From: Flavobacterium frigoris | GTDB lineage: Bacteria > Bacteroidota > Bacteroidia > Flavobacteriales > Flavobacteriaceae | DNA: 64,000 nucleotides | Reading direction: 5' to 3' | Assembly: GCF_900111075.1 (NCBI RefSeq) | Contig: NZ_FOFZ01000017.1 | Location: 1 to 64,000, forward strand | In this document: piece by piece, positions 42,507 to 51,727 of the stretch | How the letters are laid out: every line of letters begins with the position of its first letter | How positions within the stretch are numbered: position 1 is the first letter of the stretch | The notes under the pieces: generated by a model | The model's database searches: none | What the model was told of the DNA's origin: nothing | The model's input: the letters and a program-made list of their open reading frames with translations, nothing else | Position numbers and translations under genes: made by a program

Positions 42507-44168
42507 ATGAGATTTCAAAACAGCGTATTATTTTTTTTCCTCCTTTTTATTCTTTCTGTTAATGCACAGCAAATGGAAGAATACGCACATCCTTGGGAAG
42601 GAAAGCTAGAAAATTCTAAAACATTCCATTTTACAGTAACAATAGAAAACTTAGGGTTTGAAGATGCAACATTCAAAATTTCAAACGATCACAGCATTAT
42701 TAATTATCCGTTTAAAAAAGCAAATATCACACAGATAAATATTCCATTTGCAGAAAATTTATTTTTCGAAGGTACTATTGCTCCAAATGGCAAAGAAATA
42801 AATGGATTTATCAAATCTGGATTACTGCTGTATCACTTAAAGTTAACTAAACGAAAAAACAATTCTTTTGTAGGGATTTGGAATGTATTAATGGTGGATG
42901 AACTGAAGTCCCAAAAGTTCTTTTTAAGTATCGAAAACGGCTCTGACAATGATTACCAGGCCTATCCTATTTTTGGAGACAATCGCTTTACAGGCACTTG
43001 GTGTACTAATTTTCAAAAAGAAAACAATAAAATAACATTTAACGATTTTAAGACGGGATTACAATTTAAAGGAACTTTATTAACTAATGAAATTCAGTTG
43101 GAAATATTCTTAGGAAACCACCTAATCACCCAAGTAAATTTGATTAAATCCACAACCGATTGGAAAATTGGTGGTTTCAGTACTAATAATAAAAAGTCAA
43201 AGCTTTCACTTGTTGAAATGGAAAACCTTATATCAAAGGATTCGTTACCCAATACACATTCCGTTTTAATTTCGAGAAATGGCAAACTTATTTATGAGAA
43301 TTATTTTGATGGTTATGATGCAAATGTCCCACACGACATGCGTTCGTCATCAAAAAGTATTTCTTCTGCAATTGTAGGCATCGCACAAGACCAATCATTA
43401 TTCAAAAGTGTGGAGCAATCTATTTTTGATTTTTTACCTGCAAAATATCAAATTCAAAAGGACCGTATAAAAGAGAAAATAAACATTCAAAGTCTTTTGA
43501 CAATGAGTTCAGGATTAGATGCCATTGATTACGGTATTAATGCCAATCCAAAATCTCCTGCAGTGGAAGATAACTATCAAATGGCAAACGATTGGACAGC
43601 GGCAGTACTAAGTGCTCCAATGATAAATAATCCGAATACAAAAGCAAATTATGGTTCTGCAAATCCTTATTTACTTGGTATCGCCATGGATTCTTTAATT
43701 TCAGAACCTTTGGAGTTGTTTATGGATCAGAATTTATTTCAAAAACTAGCTATTTCAAACTATATTATACAAACTGATTTGAATGGAGACCCCTATTTTG
43801 GAGGCGGAATGTATCTCACTCCAAAGGACATGTTAAAATTTGGAGAACTATACCTAAACAAAGGAAAATGGAACTCAAAACGCATAATCTCTGAAAAATG
43901 GATCGAGAGCTCATTTAAGAATTATCGCGTTTTAGAAAACACAAAAGATAAAAATGGATACGGCTATTTGTGGTGGCACAATATCTACCAGAGCAACGGC
44001 AAGAGTATTGAATCAATCGAAGCTCGAGGCGCTGGAGGACAATATATTTTTGTTGTTCCTTCTTTAAAGACTGTAGTCATTATAACATCTGGAAATTATA
44101 GAAATGGAAAAACGCAACAACCCGAAACCATTTTTGAAACATATATTCTACCTTATCTTGAAAACTAA
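42507..44168 (+). CDS. Exported serine hydrolase, beta-lactamase/penicillin-binding-protein fold
   Basis: This 553-residue protein has a signal peptide (MRFQNSVLFFFLLFILSVNAQ) and an N-terminal beta domain (about 20-235). The catalytic part has the SxxK motif in MRSSSKSISSAIVG, a YxN-like YGSANPYLLG, and GAGGQYIFVVP in place of KTG. DRIKEKINIQSLLTMSSGLD and GGGMYLTPKDMLKFGELYL are typical class C-type regions. Such enzymes act on peptides, esters or beta-lactams; the substrate is not evident. Confidence 0.85.
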   Translation: MRFQNSVLFFFLLFILSVNAQQMEEYAHPWEGKLENSKTFHFTVTIENLGFEDATFKISNDHSIINYPFKKANITQINIPFAENLFFEGTIAPNGKEINGFIKSGLLLYHLKLTKRKNNSFVGIWNVLMVDELKSQKFFLSIENGSDNDYQAYPIFGDNRFTGTWCTNFQKENNKITFNDFKTGLQFKGTLLTNEIQLEIFLGNHLITQVNLIKSTTDWKIGGFSTNNKKSKLSLVEMENLISKDSLPNTHSVLISRNGKLIYENYFDGYDANVPHDMRSSSKSISSAIVGIAQDQSLFKSVEQSIFDFLPAKYQIQKDRIKEKINIQSLLTMSSGLDAIDYGINANPKSPAVEDNYQMANDWTAAVLSAPMINNPNTKANYGSANPYLLGIAMDSLISEPLELFMDQNLFQKLAISNYIIQTDLNGDPYFGGGMYLTPKDMLKFGELYLNKGKWNSKRIISEKWIESSFKNYRVLENTKDKNGYGYLWWHNIYQSNGKSIESIEARGAGGQYIFVVPSLKTVVIITSGNYRNGKTQQPETIFETYILPYLEN

Positions 44169-44264
44169 AGCTAGTTTGCAACCACATTTCTAAATAATGT
44201 CTAGGTTAGGTTTTGGTTCTACGCCACTACTTATAGCTGTAAAGCATTTAGTGATACAAAACTC

Positions 44265-44305
44265 AAAAGGCAGTTAGTTCCAAATGGAACAAACTGCCTT
44301 TTTTC
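44265..44305. terminator. Terminator between the serine hydrolase and msrB
   Basis: The stem aaggcagtt-a-gttcc / ggaac-a-aactgcctt with a 4-base loop is followed by T6 on the + strand and has an A tract on the other side. It lies between convergent genes. Confidence 0.85.
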
Positions 44306-44326
44306 GAACAAACAATTAACCACTAT

Positions 44327-44872
44327 TTATTTTGATTCCTGAAATAACATCGCTGCAGAATTCATGCAGTACCTCAATCCAGTAGGATTAGGACCATCAT
44401 CAAATAGATGTCCTAAATGCCCTTCACAACGGGCACAAACAATTTCGCCACGCACCATTCCCAGACTTTTATCTACCACTTCTTTTACTCTATTTTGATT
44501 AATTACATCATAAAAACTTGGCCATCCAGTACCTGAGTTAAATTTTGTTTTAGATGAAAACAAAGGCAATTTACAAGCGGCACAAAAATAGTTTCCTTTT
44601 TTATGGTTGTCATTAAATTCATTTTGATAAGGACGCTCTGTTCCTTTTTTACGCAAAACGTAATATTGATTAGGAGTCAAAACTTTTTTCCATTCTACAT
44701 CCGTTTTAACTACTTTCTTCAACGAGGTATCTGTCAATGACAAAACTGGTTGCTGTTGCATTGTAGTTTCTGTTGATGCAGCAATTACTTTTTCACTTTT
44801 ATTTGCTTGCATACATGCCATAAAGCCAAAGGCTATAACAGGTAGTACTAAGAGTTGTTGGTATCGTTTCAT
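44327..44872 (-). CDS. msrB: Peptide-methionine (R)-S-oxide reductase, lipoprotein form
   Basis: This 181-residue product has a lipoprotein-like signal (FGFMAC-MQANK). The MsrB fold is complete: NHKKGNYFCAACKLPLFSS, SGTGWPSFYDVI, CARCEGHLGHLFDDGPNPTG and the catalytic Cys in RYCMNSAAMLF. Two CxxC pairs bind structural zinc. Methionine-R-sulfoxide in periplasmic proteins is the expected substrate. It starts 4 bases after the msrA stop, so the genes are an operon. Confidence 0.95.
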   Translation of the reverse strand: MKRYQQLLVLPVIAFGFMACMQANKSEKVIAASTETTMQQQPVLSLTDTSLKKVVKTDVEWKKVLTPNQYYVLRKKGTERPYQNEFNDNHKKGNYFCAACKLPLFSSKTKFNSGTGWPSFYDVINQNRVKEVVDKSLGMVRGEIVCARCEGHLGHLFDDGPNPTGLRYCMNSAAMLFQESK

Positions 44873-44876
44873 AATT

Positions 44877-45509
44877 TTAATGATTAGGTTTTAACTTTCC
44901 TTTATATGTTTTTTTGAACTTGTTATACCTTGGTATTGAAACACCTCTCACATAAGGCTGATTGGGATTTAGTTTCACATAATCTTGGTGGTAATCCTCC
45001 GCTTCATAAAAGTCCATAACGGGTTTTACCTCAGTAACAATCGGATTGGCGAAAACTTTATTGGCGGTAAGCTCCTTAATTTTGTCTTCGATTATCTTTT
45101 TCTCAACTGCATTTTTATAAAAGGCAATCGAACGATAGGACGAACCTTTGTCAGGTCCTTGTTGATTGGGTGTTGTAGGATCTTGTGAGGCAAAAAAAAT
45201 AGCCACTAACTCTTTGTAAGGAACCACCTTTGGATCATAATACACTGCTACAGACTCAGCATGCCCAGTCCTTTCAGAGCTCACTTGCTCATAGGAAGGG
45301 TTTTTAGTTGTTCCTCCAGAATATCCAGATATTGCTTCGTCTACTCCTACCACAGCTTCAAAAACGTGTTCACTGCACCAGAAACAACCCTCGGCAAAAA
45401 CAGCAATTGCTTTTCCTTTTTTTGGTTCTAAAGACAATTTCTTCGTCTGTGCATTACAACTTAAAATTGTAAACAACACGACTACGTAACTTGCTAATTT
45501 AATTTTCAT
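44877..45509 (-). CDS. msrA: Peptide-methionine (S)-S-oxide reductase, lipoprotein form
   Basis: From the ATG at 45509, MKIKLASYVVVLFTILSC-NAQ is a lipoprotein signal; the longer frame to 45557 is rejected for that reason. The MsrA active site GCFWCSEHVFEAVVGV is present, followed by SGGTTKNPSYEQVSSERTGHAE and DPTTPNQQGPDKGSSYRS, and YHQDYVKLNP at the end. The 210-residue length is normal for a secreted MsrA. Together with msrB it repairs both sulfoxide stereoisomers in the envelope. Confidence 0.95.
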   Translation of the reverse strand: MKIKLASYVVVLFTILSCNAQTKKLSLEPKKGKAIAVFAEGCFWCSEHVFEAVVGVDEAISGYSGGTTKNPSYEQVSSERTGHAESVAVYYDPKVVPYKELVAIFFASQDPTTPNQQGPDKGSSYRSIAFYKNAVEKKIIEDKIKELTANKVFANPIVTEVKPVMDFYEAEDYHQDYVKLNPNQPYVRGVSIPRYNKFKKTYKGKLKPNH

Positions 45510-45662
45510 TTGCTCGCATTTATTTGTTTTATCGAATCTATTTAAGGCAGTCATCATTATGGATCTTTAAACCCACAATAACCTTGTTTATTTTATAATT
45601 CAATCTATTTAAATATACGGTTGATTTCTAGATTTGGTTTTGAAACAACTCCTAAAGTTTTG

Positions 45663-46625
45663 TTAGTTTTTTACACTTAACGTTTCTAATATCTTTTCTT
45701 CAAAACCTTGTAACGCTCTGATCGCATAATCTACCTTCTTTTTGGATTTATATTTATACGATACTTCTAGGAAGTTTTTAAAGGGAACATTTGGTTGTAC
45801 TTGCAACGCATCATTCTTTCTATAATTTACTTTAATGGGAATATCTTTGTAATAGGTGAAATATTCAGGATGCGTTATCACTCCTAAAGTCGAACAATCA
45901 AAAGGAATAAATCCTCTAACGCCAAAAAACTTCTCATTCTTCTCCATCCAAGGCTGAACTACGTCAAACAACCATTTATCAGCTTCATTGTTCATGTCTA
46001 AACTAGCCAAATCAACATTACCAATAAACGTGTAAGAACTGGGTTCATAGCCCGCAAAAACAAGCGGAATAGACGAATTCAAAACCACATCCATCGATTT
46101 ATAGTCAAACTCGTAATTGTAGTCAAACACATTCAATTTTCCGTTTCCGGGATTAAAAGGCAGTCCAGGAGTTCTTGCTGCGCAAATTGAAATTTTCTCG
46201 ATTTGCGGAATAATATCGGGGTGATTCTGAATCAATGACGCAATATTAGTCATTGGCCCCAAAGCTAAAATAGTCAACTTTTCTTTCTTCAAAGCTTGAT
46301 ATAACGCTCTCGTTCCCTCATTTTCCACTCCTAAATCATCCGCTTTTGGCGATCCTTTGTAAACCGGAATTGAAGCGCCTCTATTATGCCATTTTAGGAT
46401 TTTATTAATCACATCATAGCTATAATCAACATAAGTAATCGAGCTGATTCCTACAATTTCGATTTGAGGTTGCTTCAAAGCCATTATCAAGGTGATTCCA
46501 TCATCTACCTCACGTGGCGTTTTATCAGGCATCCCAATCATAAGATCCGTATCAAACCATACTTTAGTTTGTGCTTGCAATGATGCTGTGAGCAATAATG
46601 CAAAAAGTAGTATTTTATTCTTCAT
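45663..46625 (-). CDS. Exported nucleoside hydrolase
   Basis: This 320-residue protein has a signal peptide (MKNKILLFALLLTASLQAQ) and the nucleoside hydrolase signature VWFDTDLMIG (DxD calcium site) with REVDDGITLI as the next metal ligands. The LALGPMTNIASLIQ motif is also present. It splits N-glycosidic bonds of ribonucleosides. The signal peptide puts it in the periplasm or on the surface. Six bases separate it from the upstream kinase gene, so the two are cotranscribed. Confidence 0.9.
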   Translation of the reverse strand: MKNKILLFALLLTASLQAQTKVWFDTDLMIGMPDKTPREVDDGITLIMALKQPQIEIVGISSITYVDYSYDVINKILKWHNRGASIPVYKGSPKADDLGVENEGTRALYQALKKEKLTILALGPMTNIASLIQNHPDIIPQIEKISICAARTPGLPFNPGNGKLNVFDYNYEFDYKSMDVVLNSSIPLVFAGYEPSSYTFIGNVDLASLDMNNEADKWLFDVVQPWMEKNEKFFGVRGFIPFDCSTLGVITHPEYFTYYKDIPIKVNYRKNDALQVQPNVPFKNFLEVSYKYKSKKKVDYAIRALQGFEEKILETLSVKN

Positions 46626-46631
46626 AATATT

Positions 46632-47621
46632 TTATTTTAAAATTAAATCCCGAGCAAACGTTAATAAAGTTGCTTTCGTTTTCAATTCCATTTTCAAAGG
46701 CAATTGTGCTAATCCTATTAACCTACGCATGATTTCAGCACCTATAAAACCATTTAAAATGGTCGTGTTTAATTCCTCAAAAGAGTAGTAGTTTTCTTTT
46801 ATATAAGCGATAGTAGATTCCTTTTGCTGGGTCAAATACATATGCGCTAAAAAAACTCCGAGATCAAATTCGCGTAAGCCATAAAAGCAAAACTCAGGGT
46901 CGATCACCTTAATTCCTTCCGCCGTTTTTAACCAGCTCCCTGGATAATAATCGCCTTGTAATAAGTATTTCCCTTTTGACAGATACAAAGACCCCAGTCG
47001 CTCAATTTTTTGCTTCAATTCGGAGTCTTTTTTATAAGACATCGCCACAGCTTGCAAACCCTCTTGAACCGCATCTAAATCAAAACCATTTTCTTCTCTA
47101 AAAGGATATTCAAAAATATGTTCATAGTTTAGCTTTCGCATTTCTGTGTTTTCCAGCTCATCATCAACAACCGTTTTCTGAAAACTTTGGTGCAAACCAT
47201 TCAAATAGTTTACCAACTGACGTAACTCTTCTTCTTCTATTTTTTGTTTTAAATCATACAAAACAGTGAAATCATTTGACTTCCCTAAATCCTCTAAAGC
47301 AATTAAATTATTCATCGCATCAATCCCTAAAAGTTTGGGCATAATTTCCTGCACTTCTTGAACAGCTGCTATTTTTTCATAAAAAGCACCTTCCGTAAGT
47401 ACCCGATTTGCAGGTGCCAGAACCTGTGGATATTTCTCCACATAACCTCTGGATTGCTTGATAATAAATGAGCGCGTTGCCATTTCTATTCGCAATACAC
47501 AATTCATATTTCCATCGCCTGGCTTTGATATAGCAACAACCGTCTCGTCCTCTTTTAACCATTTTTGTTGGTGTAAATAAGCAGCCAATTCCTTTGGCTC
47601 ACTTGCATTTAGTATAAACAT
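46632..47621 (-). CDS. Methylthioribose-kinase-like phosphotransferase
   Basis: This 329-residue kinase-like protein opens with a glycine-rich nucleotide loop (AISKPGDGNMNCVLRI) and ATP-contacting Lys (SFIIKQSRG). Catalytic Asp is in LLQGDYYPGSWL, and the metal Asp in VIDPEFCFYG. QGD-x-x-x-GSW and DPEF-x-FYG resemble MtnK (which has Ser in place of Asn), rather than typical aminoglycoside kinases. Position beside a nucleoside hydrolase suggests phosphorylation of a released pentose. I leave the symbol blank because the substrate is not proved. Confidence 0.75.
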   Translation of the reverse strand: MFILNASEPKELAAYLHQQKWLKEDETVVAISKPGDGNMNCVLRIEMATRSFIIKQSRGYVEKYPQVLAPANRVLTEGAFYEKIAAVQEVQEIMPKLLGIDAMNNLIALEDLGKSNDFTVLYDLKQKIEEEELRQLVNYLNGLHQSFQKTVVDDELENTEMRKLNYEHIFEYPFREENGFDLDAVQEGLQAVAMSYKKDSELKQKIERLGSLYLSKGKYLLQGDYYPGSWLKTAEGIKVIDPEFCFYGLREFDLGVFLAHMYLTQQKESTIAYIKENYYSFEELNTTILNGFIGAEIMRRLIGLAQLPLKMELKTKATLLTFARDLILK

Positions 47622-47651
47622 ATTTTACATTTTATTTGGGCGTTACCACAA

Positions 47652-47746
47652 GGGTCGGGCTATCCGTTATATTCCCGCTAAATAAAAACTACGGCTAAAA
47701 AGCCTTGTTTTTATAAATCGGGAGATACCACTTCTATCCCTAACGC
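47652..47746 (-). repeat. Dispersed repeat family 2, copy 2
   Basis: Begins gggtcgggctatccgtta, contains a core aaaaactacggctaaaaagc...cttgttttt and aaatcgggagat, and ends cttctatccctaacgc. It shares about 45 nearly identical core bases with the copy at 58028. It separates the TonB receptor from the kinase gene. Confidence 0.75.
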
Positions 47747-47798
47747 AAATTAAAAACATCCTGCAAAGCCATACTAACTCGCAGGATATTGATTGTTA

Positions 47799-50774
47799 TT
47801 AGAATAAATAACGCACTCCAAACTGGAACTGTCTTGGTGGCGAAGCGTTTCTTTGTGTAAATAATCCGCTGGCGCTAGAACCCCCTTGAATCTGGTTACT
47901 TTGAGTCGCATTATTACTATATCCACTTAAGTTTTCGGCATTCAATACATTAAATATATCAGCACGTAATTCTATTTTATTATTTCCAGCAATCGTGATT
48001 TGGTGTTGCACTCCTAAGTCAAAAGTAGTACTCCACGGTAATCGATCATTGTTTCTGCTCTCTCCCGGAAAACGGTCACTATTCCCTGTGTAAGCATCAG
48101 AAAAACTGGCACCATCTCCATTCAAATCTGTAGTTCCAAAACCAAGTGGAATTCTGTTAATCGGTTGTCCACTTTGCAGTAAACCCGCCACTGTAACCGT
48201 AGTTCCTTTAAAAGGATAATAGCTATAAATTCCGTTAATATTATGTGTTCTATCATTTACAGATGGCCCCCATTCATTCGCATAATTATTCCCATCGGAT
48301 GCTCTAAAATTGATTCCGTCCGTATCATTTTTACTTGAAGATAATGTATAGTTCAATCGGTACGAATACTCATCAGTACCTCTTGTTTTTTGGTAATTAA
48401 AACTCATGGCATAATACCTAGATTTCCCTTCGTTTTCACTTACAATAACGCTTCTAGCAATTCCTGTAACCCGCTGTCCGTTGATGGTAGCACCTCCATT
48501 TATAATAGGAATTGGTCGAGATGCATCCGCTTGCGCCTGAGTTCTTATTACTACATTATTAGGATCAATAGGATATTCCGCAGCTGCATTCAGGTTGCGT
48601 AAACGCGTTAAGTTCTCTCCTCTATTGTGAACCACATCTACAAAAAACAATCGCTCGTCTGTTAATTGCAATTGGTATCCTAACGCCAATTCATGAGTAT
48701 AGGCATTCTTATATCCATTCGGATTCAGAATTCTGCGTTCATTCGAAAATATATTCTCTCTTTGTCCTTGTAAATCTGTAGCTGAAGGGCCTTGTAAATA
48801 ATTCACGCCAGAAACTGTAGCTGCTAAATTTCCGTTATAGGTAATTCGGTCAATATTAGTATTCGCTGGTAAAAGTCCCAATCTTTTTAGCTCTTCCAAT
48901 TCTAACTTATAGCTTTGAGAAGTCGTGTTTTGCTGCAAAGCATCACTATAAACAGCATAATTTACTTTGTCGTATGAAATTCCGTATCCACCACGTAAAC
49001 TGCTTGAATTATCTAATTTATAATTGAAATTAAAACGGGGCGCCAAGTTGTTGTAATCGCCTTTATCGCTTCCTCCTTTTGATAAATTATCGAAGTCATA
49101 ACGCAACCCTAAAGTAAGATTCAATCGATTAGTAACCGACCATAAGTCCTCAATATAAGCCGAATAAATATCTTGCTTTTTTCCAAAAGAAGCTGGTCGT
49201 AATTCTACATTATAATTTAAAACTTGAACATCTTGCGGAATATCATTTACATTTAAATCTCCTCCTACACCACTATTTTTGATAACATCAATTTGGTTTT
49301 GATTCAATTTCACTCGGTAATTCCCTACTGGATTTCCACCTCCAAATAATTGGTGATCGCCTCTAATAAAATTAAGACCTGCTTTAATGGTATGATTTTC
49401 TGCGTAATACTTTACTTTTTGTTGCAACTGAATCGTATTTTCGATAGCATCAAAAACATAACCTGGATTTCCAATAACGCCTAATGTTTCATCATTTACA
49501 CCTAAAATCGTTACTTGCGAACTATTGGGATTAAATGGCTTTGCATAATTCCATCTAAAACGACTATACTGCACATTAGTTTCTCCAGAAAAATCACCAA
49601 ATTTATAACTGTTTTTTAAAGCCAATAAAATACTGTTGCGTTGCTGTGTATTTCCTGCTGATTTAAAAGTAGAACCACCATCGAGTCCGCCACCTTGTCT
49701 TTCAACATCGATCACGCCCACGTTTGCACGCAAGGAAGAACTGAAATTTGGATTCCAAATCTGATCAATTTTCGATGAAAAATAATTGAATGTGTTCGTT
49801 CCTCTTACGGTTTCAGTAATGCCTAATTGTGGCACATTTAACAAGTTATCTTTGATATCAGTCGTGTGTTCAAAATTGAAATAATAAAAGGTTTTGTCTT
49901 TTACTAAAGCCCCTCCAATTCCTCCACCCGCTTGATAACGAGCAAAACCATTTTTAACTTGGTTTCCAGACAAATCTCTCTGTGCAAAACTAGATTTTCC
50001 ATCAATGGATGGTCCAGGCCTTGTAATAAAGAACACTTCTCCAGTAGTTTCATTAGATCCAGAACGTGGGGTAATGTTGACAATTCCGCTTCCAGTTAAA
50101 CCATATTCCGCCGAGAAATTATTAGTTAAAACCGTAACATCTTTTACAAATCCTGACGGAATTGCAAATTTTTGTCCTCCTAGAAATCGCTCATTATTGT
50201 CTAATCCATCAATCAAATAGGAAGTATATCCAGAACTTGCTCCATTGATACTCACATTTGCCGCTTCAGGAAAGAACCCTGTCGCCTGTGACACATTAGG
50301 CAAGCGAAACAAAACTCTTGTAATATCACGCCCTTCGACAGGGATTTCTTGAATTTCGGCGGCTTTCATTTCAAAAGAAACTTCGGCATCGCGGCGGTTA
50401 ATTTTTGCAGTTGCTCCTTTAGTAATCAAAACTTCATTCAACTCGTTGGATTCTTTTGGTGCTAAGAGCAAAGTGATATTTGCCGCTTGATTTGAACGCA
50501 CACTAATTAATTCTGATTTTTGCGCAGCGTAAATTGCCGTTCCTTCAAAAACAACTTGGTATCCATCTAAGGCTGGAATCCCTCTAAAAGTAACCTTACC
50601 TTGACTATTTGAAATTTGTTGGACGCTACTATTACGAGTGCTATTCAATAATAAAACTTCAATACTAGCAAGAGGTTTTTGTGTATTAAAATCGATGATT
50701 GAGACGGATAAGTCTTCTTGAGCGACAGCAAATGTTGTGACACTCAATAGTAAAAACAGGAAAAATTGTTTCAT
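47799..50774 (-). CDS. TonB-dependent receptor with CarboxypepD_reg domain
   Basis: This 991-residue outer-membrane receptor has a signal peptide (MKQFFLFLLLSVTTFAVAQ). A carboxypeptidase-regulatory-like domain (SVSIIDFNTQKPLASIEVLL) is followed by a plug (about 140-240: IPVEGRDITRVLFRLPNVSQ, then VSINGASSGYTSYLIDGLD) and a 22-strand type barrel ending FQFGVRYLF. No SusD gene or STN domain accompanies it. It is first in a minus-strand series with the kinase and nucleoside hydrolase genes, so uptake of nucleosides or related compounds is a possible role. Ligand unproven. Confidence 0.88.
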   Translation of the reverse strand: MKQFFLFLLLSVTTFAVAQEDLSVSIIDFNTQKPLASIEVLLLNSTRNSSVQQISNSQGKVTFRGIPALDGYQVVFEGTAIYAAQKSELISVRSNQAANITLLLAPKESNELNEVLITKGATAKINRRDAEVSFEMKAAEIQEIPVEGRDITRVLFRLPNVSQATGFFPEAANVSINGASSGYTSYLIDGLDNNERFLGGQKFAIPSGFVKDVTVLTNNFSAEYGLTGSGIVNITPRSGSNETTGEVFFITRPGPSIDGKSSFAQRDLSGNQVKNGFARYQAGGGIGGALVKDKTFYYFNFEHTTDIKDNLLNVPQLGITETVRGTNTFNYFSSKIDQIWNPNFSSSLRANVGVIDVERQGGGLDGGSTFKSAGNTQQRNSILLALKNSYKFGDFSGETNVQYSRFRWNYAKPFNPNSSQVTILGVNDETLGVIGNPGYVFDAIENTIQLQQKVKYYAENHTIKAGLNFIRGDHQLFGGGNPVGNYRVKLNQNQIDVIKNSGVGGDLNVNDIPQDVQVLNYNVELRPASFGKKQDIYSAYIEDLWSVTNRLNLTLGLRYDFDNLSKGGSDKGDYNNLAPRFNFNYKLDNSSSLRGGYGISYDKVNYAVYSDALQQNTTSQSYKLELEELKRLGLLPANTNIDRITYNGNLAATVSGVNYLQGPSATDLQGQRENIFSNERRILNPNGYKNAYTHELALGYQLQLTDERLFFVDVVHNRGENLTRLRNLNAAAEYPIDPNNVVIRTQAQADASRPIPIINGGATINGQRVTGIARSVIVSENEGKSRYYAMSFNYQKTRGTDEYSYRLNYTLSSSKNDTDGINFRASDGNNYANEWGPSVNDRTHNINGIYSYYPFKGTTVTVAGLLQSGQPINRIPLGFGTTDLNGDGASFSDAYTGNSDRFPGESRNNDRLPWSTTFDLGVQHQITIAGNNKIELRADIFNVLNAENLSGYSNNATQSNQIQGGSSASGLFTQRNASPPRQFQFGVRYLF

Positions 50775-50813
50775 TAAAGTACGGTTTTGGATTATAATTT
50801 TTAAAATAAACCA

Positions 50814-50834
50814 CTATGGACTTAAAGTCCATAG
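50814..50834. repeat. 21-bp near-palindrome upstream of the TonB receptor gene
   Basis: ctatggact-taa-agtccatag, nine-base perfect arms with a 3-base centre, 40 bases before the receptor start on the minus strand. It may be an operator or a transcript hairpin. Confidence 0.4.
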
Positions 50835-50880
50835 ATTTGGTTGTCAATCTTAAAGTCTGCATGTTGTATTGCTAATATTT

Positions 50881-50937
50881 ACCGCAGATTCGCAAATTAT
50901 CTTATATCAATTATTTTAAAATTTGCGAATCTGCGGT
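50881..50937. repeat. Perfect 18-bp inverted repeat with 21-base loop
   Basis: accgcagattcgcaaatt at 50881-50898 pairs with aatttgcgaatctgcggt at 50920-50937. It lies between the TonB receptor start and the stop of the DUF2064 gene, both on the minus strand, and can end transcription of the latter, though there is no strong T tract. Confidence 0.6.
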
Positions 50938-51021
50938 GTTAACATTTTTTAGAAGCTAAAGCGAGATGCACTGAAAGTACATAGTTTTAAACTCTATTTG
51001 AGACCAATAAAAGCTAGAAAA

Positions 51022-51720
51022 TTACTCCAATACGGGAGAGCCTTTATTAAAATTAAGTCCAATAAACGCATGAGCATAAAAGTGCTTTAAAAACGAGTAT
51101 ATAGCAATTGTATAGAAAAGAAAGGATGCCAAAATACTTTTAAAACTACTGTAAAAAGGAAGGTCACGCAAGCGCTCTTCAAAATCACTTTTAGTATTAC
51201 AATCGGCTAAAGGAGTAATAATTCCTAGCTTTTGTGTACAATAAAGCGCTTGTAATTGTCCAAATACTTTTGGTGTTTGCCAATCAATTTTGGCGAAAGC
51301 CGCCTTATTAAATGAAAGTCTCGAAATTCCTATCAAGTAAGTACCGCCTTTAAAATTAGAACCAAGTACGACACTCTTATCTTGCAGCTCCCTAAAAGCT
51401 TCTTGCAAATGAGGCAACCGCAATCCCGGACTATCATTCCCTAACACAATAACCTTATCATACCCTCTATCCAATACGGATTGAATGGCGTGACTCAACT
51501 TATCTCCAAAAGAATCGCCTTGTTGCGTATTTTCATCAGAAATAAAATAAGGCAGTTTTGTTTTATGAACCGTTTGTAAGACTTTTTGATTCATTTTATG
51601 CCACAATAAATCATTCTGTCTTTTGCCATAAGCAATTGGTTTCAAAGCACTTTCTACCTCATCGCTTTGCGCAAAAAGGAGAATCGCTACTGAACAAGAA
51701 TGTTTATTATTTAAATTCAT
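51022..51720 (-). CDS. DUF2064 family glycosyltransferase-like protein
   Basis: From ATG 51720 (MNLNNKHSCSVAILLFAQ) the product has 232 residues. FGDKLSHAIQSVLDRGYDKVIVLGNDSPGL has the GND-SPGL motif, and LGSNFKGGTYLIGISR matches the GGxYLxG site of DUF2064. It is a second member of the family seen at 19706, here with intact Pro. A C-terminal tail contains one hydrophobic segment (ILASFLFYTIAIYSFL). It is preceded by an ECF-type promoter. The ATG is only 7 bases from the -10 element, so the message may be nearly leaderless. Confidence 0.82.
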   Translation of the reverse strand: MNLNNKHSCSVAILLFAQSDEVESALKPIAYGKRQNDLLWHKMNQKVLQTVHKTKLPYFISDENTQQGDSFGDKLSHAIQSVLDRGYDKVIVLGNDSPGLRLPHLQEAFRELQDKSVVLGSNFKGGTYLIGISRLSFNKAAFAKIDWQTPKVFGQLQALYCTQKLGIITPLADCNTKSDFEERLRDLPFYSSFKSILASFLFYTIAIYSFLKHFYAHAFIGLNFNKGSPVLE

Positions 51721-51727
51721 ATACTTA

